From an uncultured Bacilli bacterium (GTDB lineage Bacteria; Bacillota_I; Bacilli_A; RF39; UBA660), in NCBI GenBank assembly GCA_934096405.1, contig CAKOLW010000026.1:1-10380 (forward strand): 10,380 bases of DNA. Direction: 5' to 3'. The notes under the pieces were generated by a model. That model was not told where the DNA came from. It worked only from the letters and a program-made list of their open reading frames with translations, and made no database searches. Positions 1 through 6,037 of the stretch are shown here, in pieces. Every line of letters starts with the position of its first letter. Within the stretch, counting starts at the first letter, position 1. Made by a program: the position numbers and the translations under genes.

Positions 1-851
1 CCTATACTCTCTCCATTTATAATAGCATTTGAATTAGTATATTTAGCCACTCTTTCCGCTATACGATACATCATTCTTCTCATTATAGTAATCATATAAG
101 TTGGATCTAATTCTTTATATATACTCTCTTGAATTTCAGTAAATGGTATAATATATAGTTTACCTGTATTACCAAACTTCTTTAATATCTTAGCAAGACT
201 AATAACCTTTTCTCTTGCTTCTAAACTCGTATGTGGTAAACTTTCAAAGTAAATAAAGTCTAGCTTTACTCCTCTTTTCATTGTAAGATATCCTGCAACT
301 ATACTATCTATTCCACCACTTAGCATTAATAAGGCTTTACCAAGTGTTCCAGTAGGATATCCTCCCATACCTTTGAATCCTTCAGTATAAATATAAACTC
401 CTTCTTTTCTTAATTCTATATTTACAAATACTTTTGGATTATGAACATCAACACTTAAATTATTTACATTTTTTAGTAAGTATGCTCCAACTTTTCTACT
501 TAATTCCATACTTGGAATAGGATAACTTTTATCACTTCTATTTGTTACTACTTTAAATGTAGTGTCTTCTTTAATCAAAGATTTAGTTAACTCACATATA
601 TTTTCTAATGAAGTATCTGTATCTTTTATACAAGGCACTATTTCATAAATACCACAAATATTCTTTAATCTTTTAATAGTTTCTTCATAATCATTACTTA
701 TTATAAACATTCTATAATAATCTTTTATTATTTCTATATTTAAGTCACTTAAAGATGACTTAATATTTTTTTCTAAAGTATTAATAAAGAAGTTTCTATT
801 ATCTTTTTTTGTAGTTAGTTCTGCATATTTAATCATTAATATTTTTTCCAT
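1..851 (-). CDS. thiI: tRNA 4-thiouridine synthase ThiI (3' end beyond left edge)
   Basis: ThiI adenylates U8 of tRNA and directs sulfur transfer to make 4-thiouridine; in some bacteria it also supplies sulfur for the thiamine thiazole. The visible 283 residues start at ATG 851 (MEKILMIKYAELTTKK). They cover the N-terminal ferredoxin-like region, the THUMP region (about 55-160) and the PP-loop ATPase motif SGGIDS at 178-183, preceded by the family-typical GTLGKALLML. The gene runs off the left edge, so whether a C-terminal rhodanese domain exists cannot be seen; most Firmicutes ThiI lack it and rely on a partner desulfurase. The start lies 2 nt after the stop of that desulfurase gene, and its SD (GAAGGAG) lies inside the last desulfurase codons. 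The two genes are therefore translationally coupled. Confidence 0.95.
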   Translation of the reverse strand, partial: MEKILMIKYAELTTKKDNRNFFINTLEKNIKSSLSDLNIEIIKDYYRMFIISNDYEETIKRLKNICGIYEIVPCIKDTDTSLENICELTKSLIKEDTTFKVVTNRSDKSYPIPSMELSRKVGAYLLKNVNNLSVDVHNPKVFVNIELRKEGVYIYTEGFKGMGGYPTGTLGKALLMLSGGIDSIVAGYLTMKRGVKLDFIYFESLPHTSLEAREKVISLAKILKKFGNTGKLYIIPFTEIQESIYKELDPTYMITIMRRMMYRIAERVAKYTNSNAIINGESI

Positions 852-853
852 GT

Positions 854-1978
854 TTACTCCTTCAATAACAAACTATTATAAGTTTTATGAAATGATACTA
901 AGAATTTATCAATTTCATCACTAGTTGTATATGGACTAATACTTATTCTTATACTAGTTGTATTAATACTTTTATCATCAGTTAATTCTCTAAGTAATGT
1001 ACTTGGTTCTAAACTACTACATGCAGTTGTAGTACTTATAAATATATTATCTTTTTCTAATGCTCTTACAAATGTCTCACTTTTAATTTTAATTAAACTC
1101 AAATTAAATATTTGTGGAATACATTGATTATTAGAATTAATATGTAAGTTTAAGTCACTTAACCCTTCAACTAATTTTTTATTTAGTCTATCTACTACAT
1201 TAATATTTTCTTCTAATCCTTCAGTAGCAATTCTTATTCCCTTAGCAAAGCTAACTATCAAAGAAAGTGCCGGTGTACCACCACGATATGGACAATTATC
1301 GGTTAATCCCCATATTAATGGTGTTATATCAACATTCTCTTTTTTGTAAAGAATTCCTACTCCTTTTGGACTATATATTTTATGACTACTAAAACTTGCT
1401 AGGTCGACATCACTTAAGTCAATTTTAATTTTGCCTAGTGCTTGTGTCATATCAGAATGAAATATTGTTAATTTGTTTTTTTTATTTAGTATTTGTCTTA
1501 TAGTTTTTAAAGATGTACGCATTCCAATTTCACTATTAACTGAACAAAAACTAACTAATATAGTATCTTCTCTAATTAACTTTTCTAATTCATTCATATT
1601 TAGACTACCATCTTTATTTAATGGACAATAGCTAATTTCATAACCAATATTTTCTAAGTAACTCATTGTTTCTAATACACTTTTATGTTCAAGTTTACTA
1701 GTTATTATATGTTTACCACGATTACTATATTTTCTTGCTACTCCAAGAATAGCAGTACTATTACTTTCAGAAGCCCCACTAGTATATATAATTTCTCTAA
1801 ATGAACAATTTAAACATTCACTTATTTGTTTAGTAGCCTTCATCATTAATTCTTTAGATTTAACACCTAAAGTATGTATTGAATTAGCATTTCCTATAAA
1901 ATCTCTTGTTACTTTTATATAACTATCTAGTACACTTTCTAGTACTGGAGTAGTTGCACTGTAGTCTAAATATATCAT
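854..1978 (-). CDS. Cysteine desulfurase, NifS/IscS family (NifZ-like ThiI partner)
   Basis: This PLP enzyme converts cysteine to alanine and carries the sulfur as a persulfide. The 374 residues match the family length. Visible landmarks are YLDYSATTP at 3-11, SGASESN at 67-73, the conserved His of KLEHKS (H98), HSDMTQALGK at 174-183, the PLP lysine in SSHKIYSPKG (K200), RGGTP at 232-236 and the catalytic Cys in STTTACSS (C320). Some positions differ from the consensus: VNSEIG replaces VNNEIG, and HSDMTQ replaces HVDATQ. It sits between an RNase J gene (8 bp gap) and thiI (2 bp gap). In Bacillus subtilis a dedicated desulfurase, NifZ, is encoded next to thiI and feeds it sulfur, so that is the likeliest role here. 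A general role in Fe-S assembly is not excluded. The SD AGGAGG overlaps the upstream stop codon (TAGGAGGATTTATG). Confidence 0.95.
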   Translation of the reverse strand: MIYLDYSATTPVLESVLDSYIKVTRDFIGNANSIHTLGVKSKELMMKATKQISECLNCSFREIIYTSGASESNSTAILGVARKYSNRGKHIITSKLEHKSVLETMSYLENIGYEISYCPLNKDGSLNMNELEKLIREDTILVSFCSVNSEIGMRTSLKTIRQILNKKNKLTIFHSDMTQALGKIKIDLSDVDLASFSSHKIYSPKGVGILYKKENVDITPLIWGLTDNCPYRGGTPALSLIVSFAKGIRIATEGLEENINVVDRLNKKLVEGLSDLNLHINSNNQCIPQIFNLSLIKIKSETFVRALEKDNIFISTTTACSSLEPSTLLRELTDDKSINTTSIRISISPYTTSDEIDKFLVSFHKTYNSLLLKE

Positions 1979-1986
1979 AAATCCTC

Positions 1987-3633
1987 CTATAATTCTTGTA
2001 TAACTGTTAAAATCACTGGCTTACTTTCAGTTAATTTATATAAGTAATTTCCAACTTCTTCTCTAACATCACTTCTAATTTTTACATAATCTGCAAATTT
2101 ACCATGTATATTATTTTTTATAATTTCTTTAGTTTTATTTTTTATTTCTTCTATTACATCTTGATTATCTCTTGCATACATGAATCCTCTTGTTAATACT
2201 TCTGGACCATTTATTATTTCTTTAGTTTTTTTATTTACTGTAGTACTTACTAAAACTAGCCCATTATTTCCAAGCATTTCTCTATCTTTAAGAACTAATT
2301 CTCCAACATCATTACTACTTTTACCATCTATTAAAGCATCTCCAACTTTAATATGTTTGAATTCATCTTTTAAATCTCCATCTACTAAAGTTACTACATC
2401 TCCATTTTCTTTAAGTAATATGTTACTTGCTGGTACTCCAACATGAGTTGCTAAATCTGCATTTCTTACTTGATATCTATATTCACCTTTGATAGGCATA
2501 TAATATTTAGGATTAAATAGTTTTACCATTAACATTAAGTCTTGACTAGATGCATGAAGTCTTACACTTTTTCCTTTAGGTACATCCCATATTCTTGCAC
2601 CTTTCATAGCTATTTCATTTTTAAGTTTTACTGCAGTTAATTCTATTGCATCATAACTAGGATCAGCAAAACATACTGAATCAGTGCTTTCTAATGTTAC
2701 ATATTTATCATATCCATTAACAATTCTAGATAAATTATAGTAAGGTGTTTCTCTTTCATTACTTACAAACACTACTGAATTATTTTCTTTTAAATTAGAT
2801 AAATCTCCTATAATATTATCTTCAACTTTTAAGTATCCTTCACTAATAGCCATTTTAACTATAGTTTGTAAATGTTTACCCATTATTACAACTTTTCTTC
2901 CACTGCCCTTTAATGCATCAAATATATTTTGCATAGTTAATATATGAAGTGGTAATAAGTTAAATATTATTCTTCCTTCACTTTTAGTAACTACATCGTG
3001 AAAATATTTATCAAGTTTATGACTAGGACTAGTAAATCCTTCTTTTTCTGAAAACATACTTTCACACATAAGTAAGGTTACTCCTTGTTTACCAATATAA
3101 GCAAGTTTTCCTAAATCCATATCATATTTACCTTTCATTGTACTATCTATTACAAAATCAGCCATATAAACAATTGACCCATCTTTTGTATTAACTGAAT
3201 ATCCCACAGTTTCAGGAACTGAATGTGTTACGCTAAATGGGAATATACTGAAATCTCCAAAGTCAATTTTTCTATGTGGTTTAATAACATGTAAATTCTT
3301 TATAGTTACACCATCTGTTTCAGCTTCTATTTCTAATACTTTACTAGCATAATATGTTGCATAAACATTTACATTAGGTATTTTAGAAATTAAGTCATCT
3401 AAACTACCTATATTTTCATAATGAGCATGACTAATAAATATACCCACTATTCTATCTTTATTTTCTATTAAGTATTGGAAATCAGGTATAACATAATCTA
3501 CTCCATACATCTTTTCTGAAGCATATTTAAGACCACAGTCAAAAACAATAATCCTATCATTTACTTCTACTATATATAAATTTTTACCATTTTCATTTAG
3601 TCCTCCAAGACCAAAAACATTTATTTTGCTCAT
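1987..3633 (-). CDS. rnjB: Ribonuclease J family protein, J2-like with degenerate metal site
   Basis: RNase J is a metallo-beta-lactamase/beta-CASP ribonuclease (5'-3' exo and endo) in mRNA turnover. The 548 residues align end to end with the family: N-terminal FGLGGLNENGKN, GVDYVIPDFQYL (44-55), NGYDKYVTL in the beta-CASP region, and a C-terminal domain ending GPEVLTRGFMYARD...KPVILTVIQEL. The catalytic motif HxHxDH reads HAHYEN at 69-74, so the Asp is Glu and the last His is Asn. The late metal-binding His of the PxHGEYR motif is Lys (PIKGEYR, K382), and the first His of the HxSGH motif is lost. H137 (THSVP) and D159 (ADF) remain. As I recall, Bacillus RNase J2 shows similar changes (EN at the same sites, no His before GEYR), so this is probably the J2-type partner of a catalytic J1 encoded elsewhere. 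It is the first gene of the operon with the desulfurase and thiI. The start is supported by SD AAGGAGG 7 nt upstream. Confidence 0.9.
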   Translation of the reverse strand: MSKINVFGLGGLNENGKNLYIVEVNDRIIVFDCGLKYASEKMYGVDYVIPDFQYLIENKDRIVGIFISHAHYENIGSLDDLISKIPNVNVYATYYASKVLEIEAETDGVTIKNLHVIKPHRKIDFGDFSIFPFSVTHSVPETVGYSVNTKDGSIVYMADFVIDSTMKGKYDMDLGKLAYIGKQGVTLLMCESMFSEKEGFTSPSHKLDKYFHDVVTKSEGRIIFNLLPLHILTMQNIFDALKGSGRKVVIMGKHLQTIVKMAISEGYLKVEDNIIGDLSNLKENNSVVFVSNERETPYYNLSRIVNGYDKYVTLESTDSVCFADPSYDAIELTAVKLKNEIAMKGARIWDVPKGKSVRLHASSQDLMLMVKLFNPKYYMPIKGEYRYQVRNADLATHVGVPASNILLKENGDVVTLVDGDLKDEFKHIKVGDALIDGKSSNDVGELVLKDREMLGNNGLVLVSTTVNKKTKEIINGPEVLTRGFMYARDNQDVIEEIKNKTKEIIKNNIHGKFADYVKIRSDVREEVGNYLYKLTESKPVILTVIQEL

Positions 3634-3740
3634 AAATTTTCCTCCTTTATAGTTTTAATATAAATTAAAACCAACAAAAAACAATTATTTTAAAATATAA
3701 TTATAAATATTAGTTAATAATAGTTCTTTCTCTGGTATTT

Positions 3741-3769
3741 AATATACCACATTTTTAGTATTTTATCAA
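3741..3769 (-). promoter_or_regulatory. Promoter of the RNase J / desulfurase / thiI operon
   Basis: On the minus strand a -35 TTGATA (3764-3769) and a -10 TATATT (3741-3746) are separated by exactly 17 bp, with an extended -10 (TGG before the hexamer). The start of transcription would be near 3734, leaving a 5' UTR of about 100 nt. A short inverted repeat, GGTATTTAATATACC (3734-3748), overlaps the -10 and the probable start and could be an operator, though its arms are only 5 bp. Confidence 0.7.
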
Positions 3770-3801
3770 TCTTTTTGTATTATTATCTTAAAAAGAATAA
3801 C

Positions 3802-3833
3802 AAAAAATAAGCCATAAAATAATTTATGACTTA
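3802..3833 (-). terminator. Terminator of small RNA copy A
   Basis: Minus-strand hairpin with stem CATAAA/TTTATG (3813-3818 and 3823-3828), extended by TAAG/CTTA (3808-3811 and 3830-3833) after one mismatch. Six T residues follow directly on the minus strand (complement of 3802-3807). The stem is AT-rich and not very strong. Confidence 0.6.
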
Positions 3834-3928
3834 AATGTCTAACCCATATATAGGTAGGCATTCAGTTAAACTAAATGCTTCCTTTTTTATTTTATGCAAG
3901 TTGTCTTGCTAAATACATAATACCATAA
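3811..3928. repeat. Direct repeat copy A (about 118 bp, contains an antisense-RNA gene)
   Basis: This copy matches 4168-4286 in the same orientation. The stretch 3850-3928 is identical to 4208-4286 over 79 positions except for one T/C change; the outer 40 bp are similar but diverged. The repeat holds three inverted repeats in order: CATAAA/TTTATG, GCATT/AATGC and GCAAG/CTTGC. On the minus strand these become the terminator, middle stem-loop and 5' stem-loop of a small RNA. The high identity of the RNA-coding core argues for a recent duplication or selection on the RNA sequence. Confidence 0.9.
3858..3888 (+). terminator. Plus-strand hairpin with T-run in repeat A
   Basis: GCATT/AATGC arms (3858-3862 and 3874-3878) with partial pairing of AGTT/AACT inside are followed by CCTTTTTT on the plus strand. 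In copy B the same element would end the peptide mRNA. In copy A no plus-strand gene precedes it, so here it is probably only the reverse face of the small RNA's middle stem-loop. Confidence 0.35.
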
Positions 3929-3945
3929 CAATAGTTGTATGTAAA
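3917..3945 (-). promoter_or_regulatory. Promoter of small RNA copy A
   Basis: Minus-strand -35 TTTACA (3940-3945) and -10 TATTAT (3917-3922) are separated by 17 bp, with an extended -10 (TGG). The expected start is A at 3910, one base before the GCAAG...CTTGC stem. The -10 is shared with copy B, whereas the -35 lies outside the repeat and differs, yet both have correct spacing. Confidence 0.65.
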
Positions 3946-3974
3946 TATTACAAAATTCAATTTTGCACAAACAC

Positions 3975-4003
3975 TTGTATTATTTGTATTTATATGTTAT
4001 AGT
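3975..4003 (+). promoter_or_regulatory. Promoter of the small hydrophobic peptide gene
   Basis: Plus-strand -35 TTGTAT (3975-3980) and -10 TATAGT (3998-4003) are separated by 17 bp, with an extended -10 (TGT before the hexamer). Transcription would start near G4011, giving a leader of about 57 nt before the ATG at 4068. Confidence 0.6.
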
Positions 4004-4033
4004 ATTAATTGAAGTATTTAGTACTGAGTGTCT

Positions 4034-4059
4034 GCCTCATTCTTTTGAAGAAAGGAGGC
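4034..4059 (+). promoter_or_regulatory. Leader hairpin that buries the Shine-Dalgarno sequence
   Basis: GCCTC (4034-4038) pairs perfectly with GAGGC (4055-4059), and inside it TTCTT (4040-4044) pairs with AAGAA (4048-4052) around a TTG loop. The SD AAAGGAGG (4051-4058), otherwise the strongest possible and 9 nt from the ATG, lies wholly in the 3' arm. Translation should therefore be restrained. SD-occluding structures are a known feature of type I toxin mRNAs such as Fst. Confidence 0.65.
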
Positions 4060-4067
4060 TTGATAGT

Positions 4068-4160
4068 ATGAAAACAAAGACTTTTATCTTGAAGTTTTTA
4101 AAGTACATATCTCTCATTTTATTTTTAGTTATCATTTTGGTAACAATAATAAAAAAATGA
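4068..4160 (+). CDS. Candidate type I toxin: 30-residue hydrophobic membrane peptide
   Basis: Starts MKTKTFILKFLKYI and ends VTIIKK. There are four Lys in the first 12 residues, a single strongly hydrophobic segment (about 13-28) and a Lys-Lys C-terminus. That pattern is typical of pore-forming or membrane-perturbing type I toxins, though I do not recognise this family by name. The ATG has an ideal AAAGGAGG SD, a leader hairpin and its own promoter. The reading frame is open further upstream to a TTG at 3963, but that start has no SD and would span the promoter, so ATG 4068 is preferred. Codon use differs from neighbours, with AAG, ATC, TTG, CTC and TAC prominent. Its 3' UTR overlaps an oppositely transcribed small RNA (4151-4268). 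An ordinary small membrane protein is the main alternative. Confidence 0.7.
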   Translation: MKTKTFILKFLKYISLILFLVIILVTIIKK

Positions 4161-4198
4161 CACTTAAGCTCATAAATTAATTTATGGACTTAAATGTC
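4151..4198 (-). terminator. Terminator of small RNA copy B
   Basis: Long hairpin with outer arms GACAcTTAAG (4159-4168) and CTTAAaTGTC (4189-4198), holding the perfect palindrome CATAAATTAATTTATG (4171-4186). The minus strand then reads A and seven T (complement of 4151-4158), which fits an intrinsic terminator for leftward transcripts. On the plus strand no T-run follows, so the peptide mRNA probably reads on to 4246. The hairpin starts on the peptide gene's stop codon. Leftward readthrough from the MMPL gene would also end here. Confidence 0.75.
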
Positions 4199-4286
4199 TA
4201 TCAACACATAGGTAGGCATTCAGTTAAACTAAATGCTCCCTTTTTTATTTTATGCAAGTTGTCTTGCTAAATACATAATACCATAA
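4168..4286. repeat. Direct repeat copy B (contains the antitoxin-RNA gene)
   Basis: Partner of 3811-3928 in the same orientation, about 240 bp away from its end. The core 4208-4286 differs from copy A at a single base (the C-run at 4238-4240 against TCC in copy A). The left part has diverged most at 4200-4207, the linker before AGGTAGG, and at the terminator arms, where copy B has the longer stem. The two copies frame the peptide gene. Confidence 0.9.
4216..4246 (+). terminator. Probable terminator of the peptide mRNA
   Basis: GCATT (4216-4220) and AATGC (4232-4236) pair around a loop with further AGTT/AACT complementarity. The plus strand continues TCCCTTTTTTATTTT. This would end the rightward transcript about 85 nt after the peptide stop, inside the antisense RNA gene, leaving an overlap of roughly 90 nt between the two transcripts. 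Confidence 0.5.
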
Positions 4287-4303
4287 ATATTACATATTTT
4301 CAA
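4275..4303 (-). promoter_or_regulatory. Promoter of antitoxin RNA copy B
   Basis: Minus-strand -35 TTGAAA (4298-4303) and -10 TATTAT (4275-4280) have a 17-bp spacer and an extended -10 (TGG). The -35 directly abuts the stop codon of the MMPL gene (4304-4306). It is closer to consensus than the copy A -35, so copy B may be the stronger of the two. Expected start is A4268. Confidence 0.7.
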
Positions 4304-6037
4304 TTATTTAAATAAACCTTTTACTAATTCCCAGAAAGTTTTTTTAGTTTCTTCTTTCTTTACTTCAGTTTCTTTAGTTTCCTTCTTTTCTCCATCTACT
4401 ACTAAAATAAACTTAGTTTCACTATCTTTACTTAAATTTTCACTACTTACTGTATTATAGTTTTCTCCTAATTCTATTAATTTGTTTAATCTAGTAACCA
4501 TAGGATTAACTTCATTATTTACTAAATTTCCTATTACTTTAATACCTTCATCATTATATTTAGTAATACCATTTGATAATTCATTAATTCCATTATCTAA
4601 AGTATCTATATTTGTATAAAGTACATTTAATGATTGAGTAAATTCTTTTATTGCTTCATTCTTAATAGTATCAGGTAAAGTATTTAATATACTATCTGTT
4701 ACCATACTAGCAGTTTCTGTACTTGCATTCATTGTAGAAACAACAGATACTTCTCTAGCAGTTTTAATAGCTACTTTTTCACTTACTTTACTCGCAGTAC
4801 TACTATTTGATTTAGTTAAAGTATCTAATACCAAACTTACATTAGCATTATTTATTTTACCACAGCTTGTTAATTCATCTATAGTCATAGTATTTTCATC
4901 TTTACCCATCTTTTTAGCAGTCATACATATAGTATAATCATTAATCAAATTAGCATTTGTTAAAAACTCAGTGAAAGAATTTTGAATTTCATTAGCAACT
5001 AATTCATTAATTTCAGAATTGCCTTTCTTAAGTTCTTCTTCAATTAACTTTTCTGCAGTATCACTTATTTCTAATTTCTTTTCATCAGTAAACTGACTAT
5101 TAACAGTATTAAGTACATTAGCTTTAATCATTTCTTTTTGACTATCACTTAAAGCACTACTATTATTATTACTTAATTCATCTATAGAACTTTTTAAACC
5201 ACTTTTAATTTTATTAGATCCATCTTTAATCATAGATGCACTTTCATCTATTGTATTCATGTTGCTTTCTAATTCATCTACTTTACTTGTTAAACTATTT
5301 AACTTATTAAATATATTGGTATCACTACTTATTAAATTAGAACTTACAACACTATACATAGTACTTAATTCAAAGTTAGTTGTATCATAATTAATTTCAA
5401 TTGTATTTAGATTCTTTAAATCACTCATATTTAGACTTTCATAAAGTCCTGGCATACTTACACCCATTACTACACTTTTAGTACCACTAGATAATACTTT
5501 ACCATTACTAACAGTTATATTAGAATTATTTTCATTATTAATTATAGTACCCATAGTAACTACAAATGGAGTATATAAATTTTCATATTTACCATTTACG
5601 TTAACTAAATGAGAATCATTATTAGTATACTTTATTCTTATAGTAACATTACCACTTTTACCTAATAAATCTTTTAAATCAATACTTTCTCCATCTAATA
5701 AATAAGTTATATTCATTTCTATTGGTAAACTATTTTTTAATTTACCTTGATAAAATATATCATTACCAGTAGTATTCCATGTTAAGAAATTACCATCTTT
5801 AGAATACTTTTCATTACCATTTAAATTAAATATATCATCTAATTCTGAATAATCATTTATTAAAGTAAGTTTTTCATTATTTATAATATGTTCATTTACA
5901 TTTATACTACTTACTTTACCATCATAACTAACTTTAGCATATACAGTTTCATTTTTAGTTAAAGCATATGTATTAATTGGATTAACTATTAATAATGTAA
6001 CTAACCCAATTGCTAATTTTAAATTTTTATTTTTCAT
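4304..6037 (-). other. Possible independent start for a 577-residue secreted protein inside the MMPL frame
   Basis: The MMPL part ends with the last helix and a Lys-rich tail (TTKKKGDK). An ATG at 6037 follows directly, preceded by AAGGGTGAT, a good SD. The sequence from this ATG begins with a classic signal peptide: Lys-rich n-region, hydrophobic LAIGLVTLLIV, probable cleavage near TYA25. Next come a beta-rich region (about 28-230, with TWNTTGNDIFYQG and LLGKSGNVTIRIKYTN), a long helical, heptad-like region (about 240-525), Cys371 and Cys392, and a Lys/Glu tail ending in KTFWELVKGLF. From memory, clostridial genomes carry proteins of this type as separate genes after MMPL exporters, so a partner role on the cell surface is inferred. 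As a fusion, the signal segment would be a 13th helix that still places the domain outside. Confidence 0.55.

Larger units (their letters stand above)
3802..3910 (-). ncRNA. Candidate small antisense RNA, copy A (no toxin opposite)
   Basis: About 109 nt are predicted from the promoter at 3917-3945 to the U-tract at 3802-3807. From the 5' end: a stem-loop GCAAG-ACAA-CTTGC one base after the expected start, an A-rich linker, a stem-loop GCATT...AATGC (3858-3878), a variable linker (3841-3849) and a terminator hairpin. No hydrophobic small ORF with an SD is seen on the opposite strand to its left. This RNA would therefore be an orphan or back-up antitoxin, able to pair in trans with the 3' UTR of the peptide mRNA at 4208-4268. 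No RNA evidence is available; the call rests on the promoter, terminator and repeat conservation. Confidence 0.6.
4151..4268 (-). ncRNA. Candidate antitoxin RNA, antisense to the peptide mRNA 3' end
   Basis: About 118 nt are predicted, from A4268 to the U-tract at 4151-4157. From the 5' end: stem-loop GCAAG-ACAA-CTTGC (4254-4267), an A-rich linker, stem-loop GCATT...AATGC (4216-4236), and the terminator hairpin at 4159-4198. It is transcribed toward the peptide gene and is fully complementary to the last bases of that gene and its 3' UTR. This is the arrangement known for TxpA/RatA and BsrG/SR4 in Bacillus subtilis. Its GCCTACCT segment (4210-4217) could also pair with the toxin SD AGGAGGC with one bulged base. 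The 79-nt core is repeated almost exactly in copy A. Confidence 0.65.

Noticed and set aside
1987..2004. The 18-nt sequence TAGGAGGATTTATGATAT occurring at both the RNase J/desulfurase junction and the tetR/orf159 junction
   Set aside because: It is simply a stop codon overlapping a consensus SD, followed by ATG and an AT-rich second codon. Convergence on the same coupling signal explains it.
2180..2446. An 88-residue plus-strand ORF
   Set aside because: It lies wholly inside the RNase J gene on the other strand, has no SD, and its composition mirrors the antisense of that gene.
3721..3810. A toxin remnant left of repeat A: the plus frame ending LKKNNKK before TAA, preceded by hydrophobic codons
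   Set aside because: It has no ATG or SD, begins after a TAG and overlaps the RNase J promoter. AT-rich DNA gives such strings by chance.
3963..4160. A 65-residue plus-strand ORF starting at TTG 3963
   Set aside because: The TTG has no SD and the first 35 codons would span the promoter, leader and SD hairpin. The ATG at 4068 with AAAGGAGG is far better supported, giving a 30-residue product.
4068..4160. TGA read as Trp (Mollicutes code), which would extend the peptide
   Set aside because: Trp in the neighbouring genes is TGG and the long frames contain no TGA, so TGA is taken as a stop.
3811..4286. CRISPR array or insertion-sequence ends for the two repeats
   Set aside because: There are only two long copies, in direct orientation, far apart and unequal at the edges. 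No spacer structure, transposase or terminal inverted repeats are present. Promoter plus terminator fit an RNA gene better.
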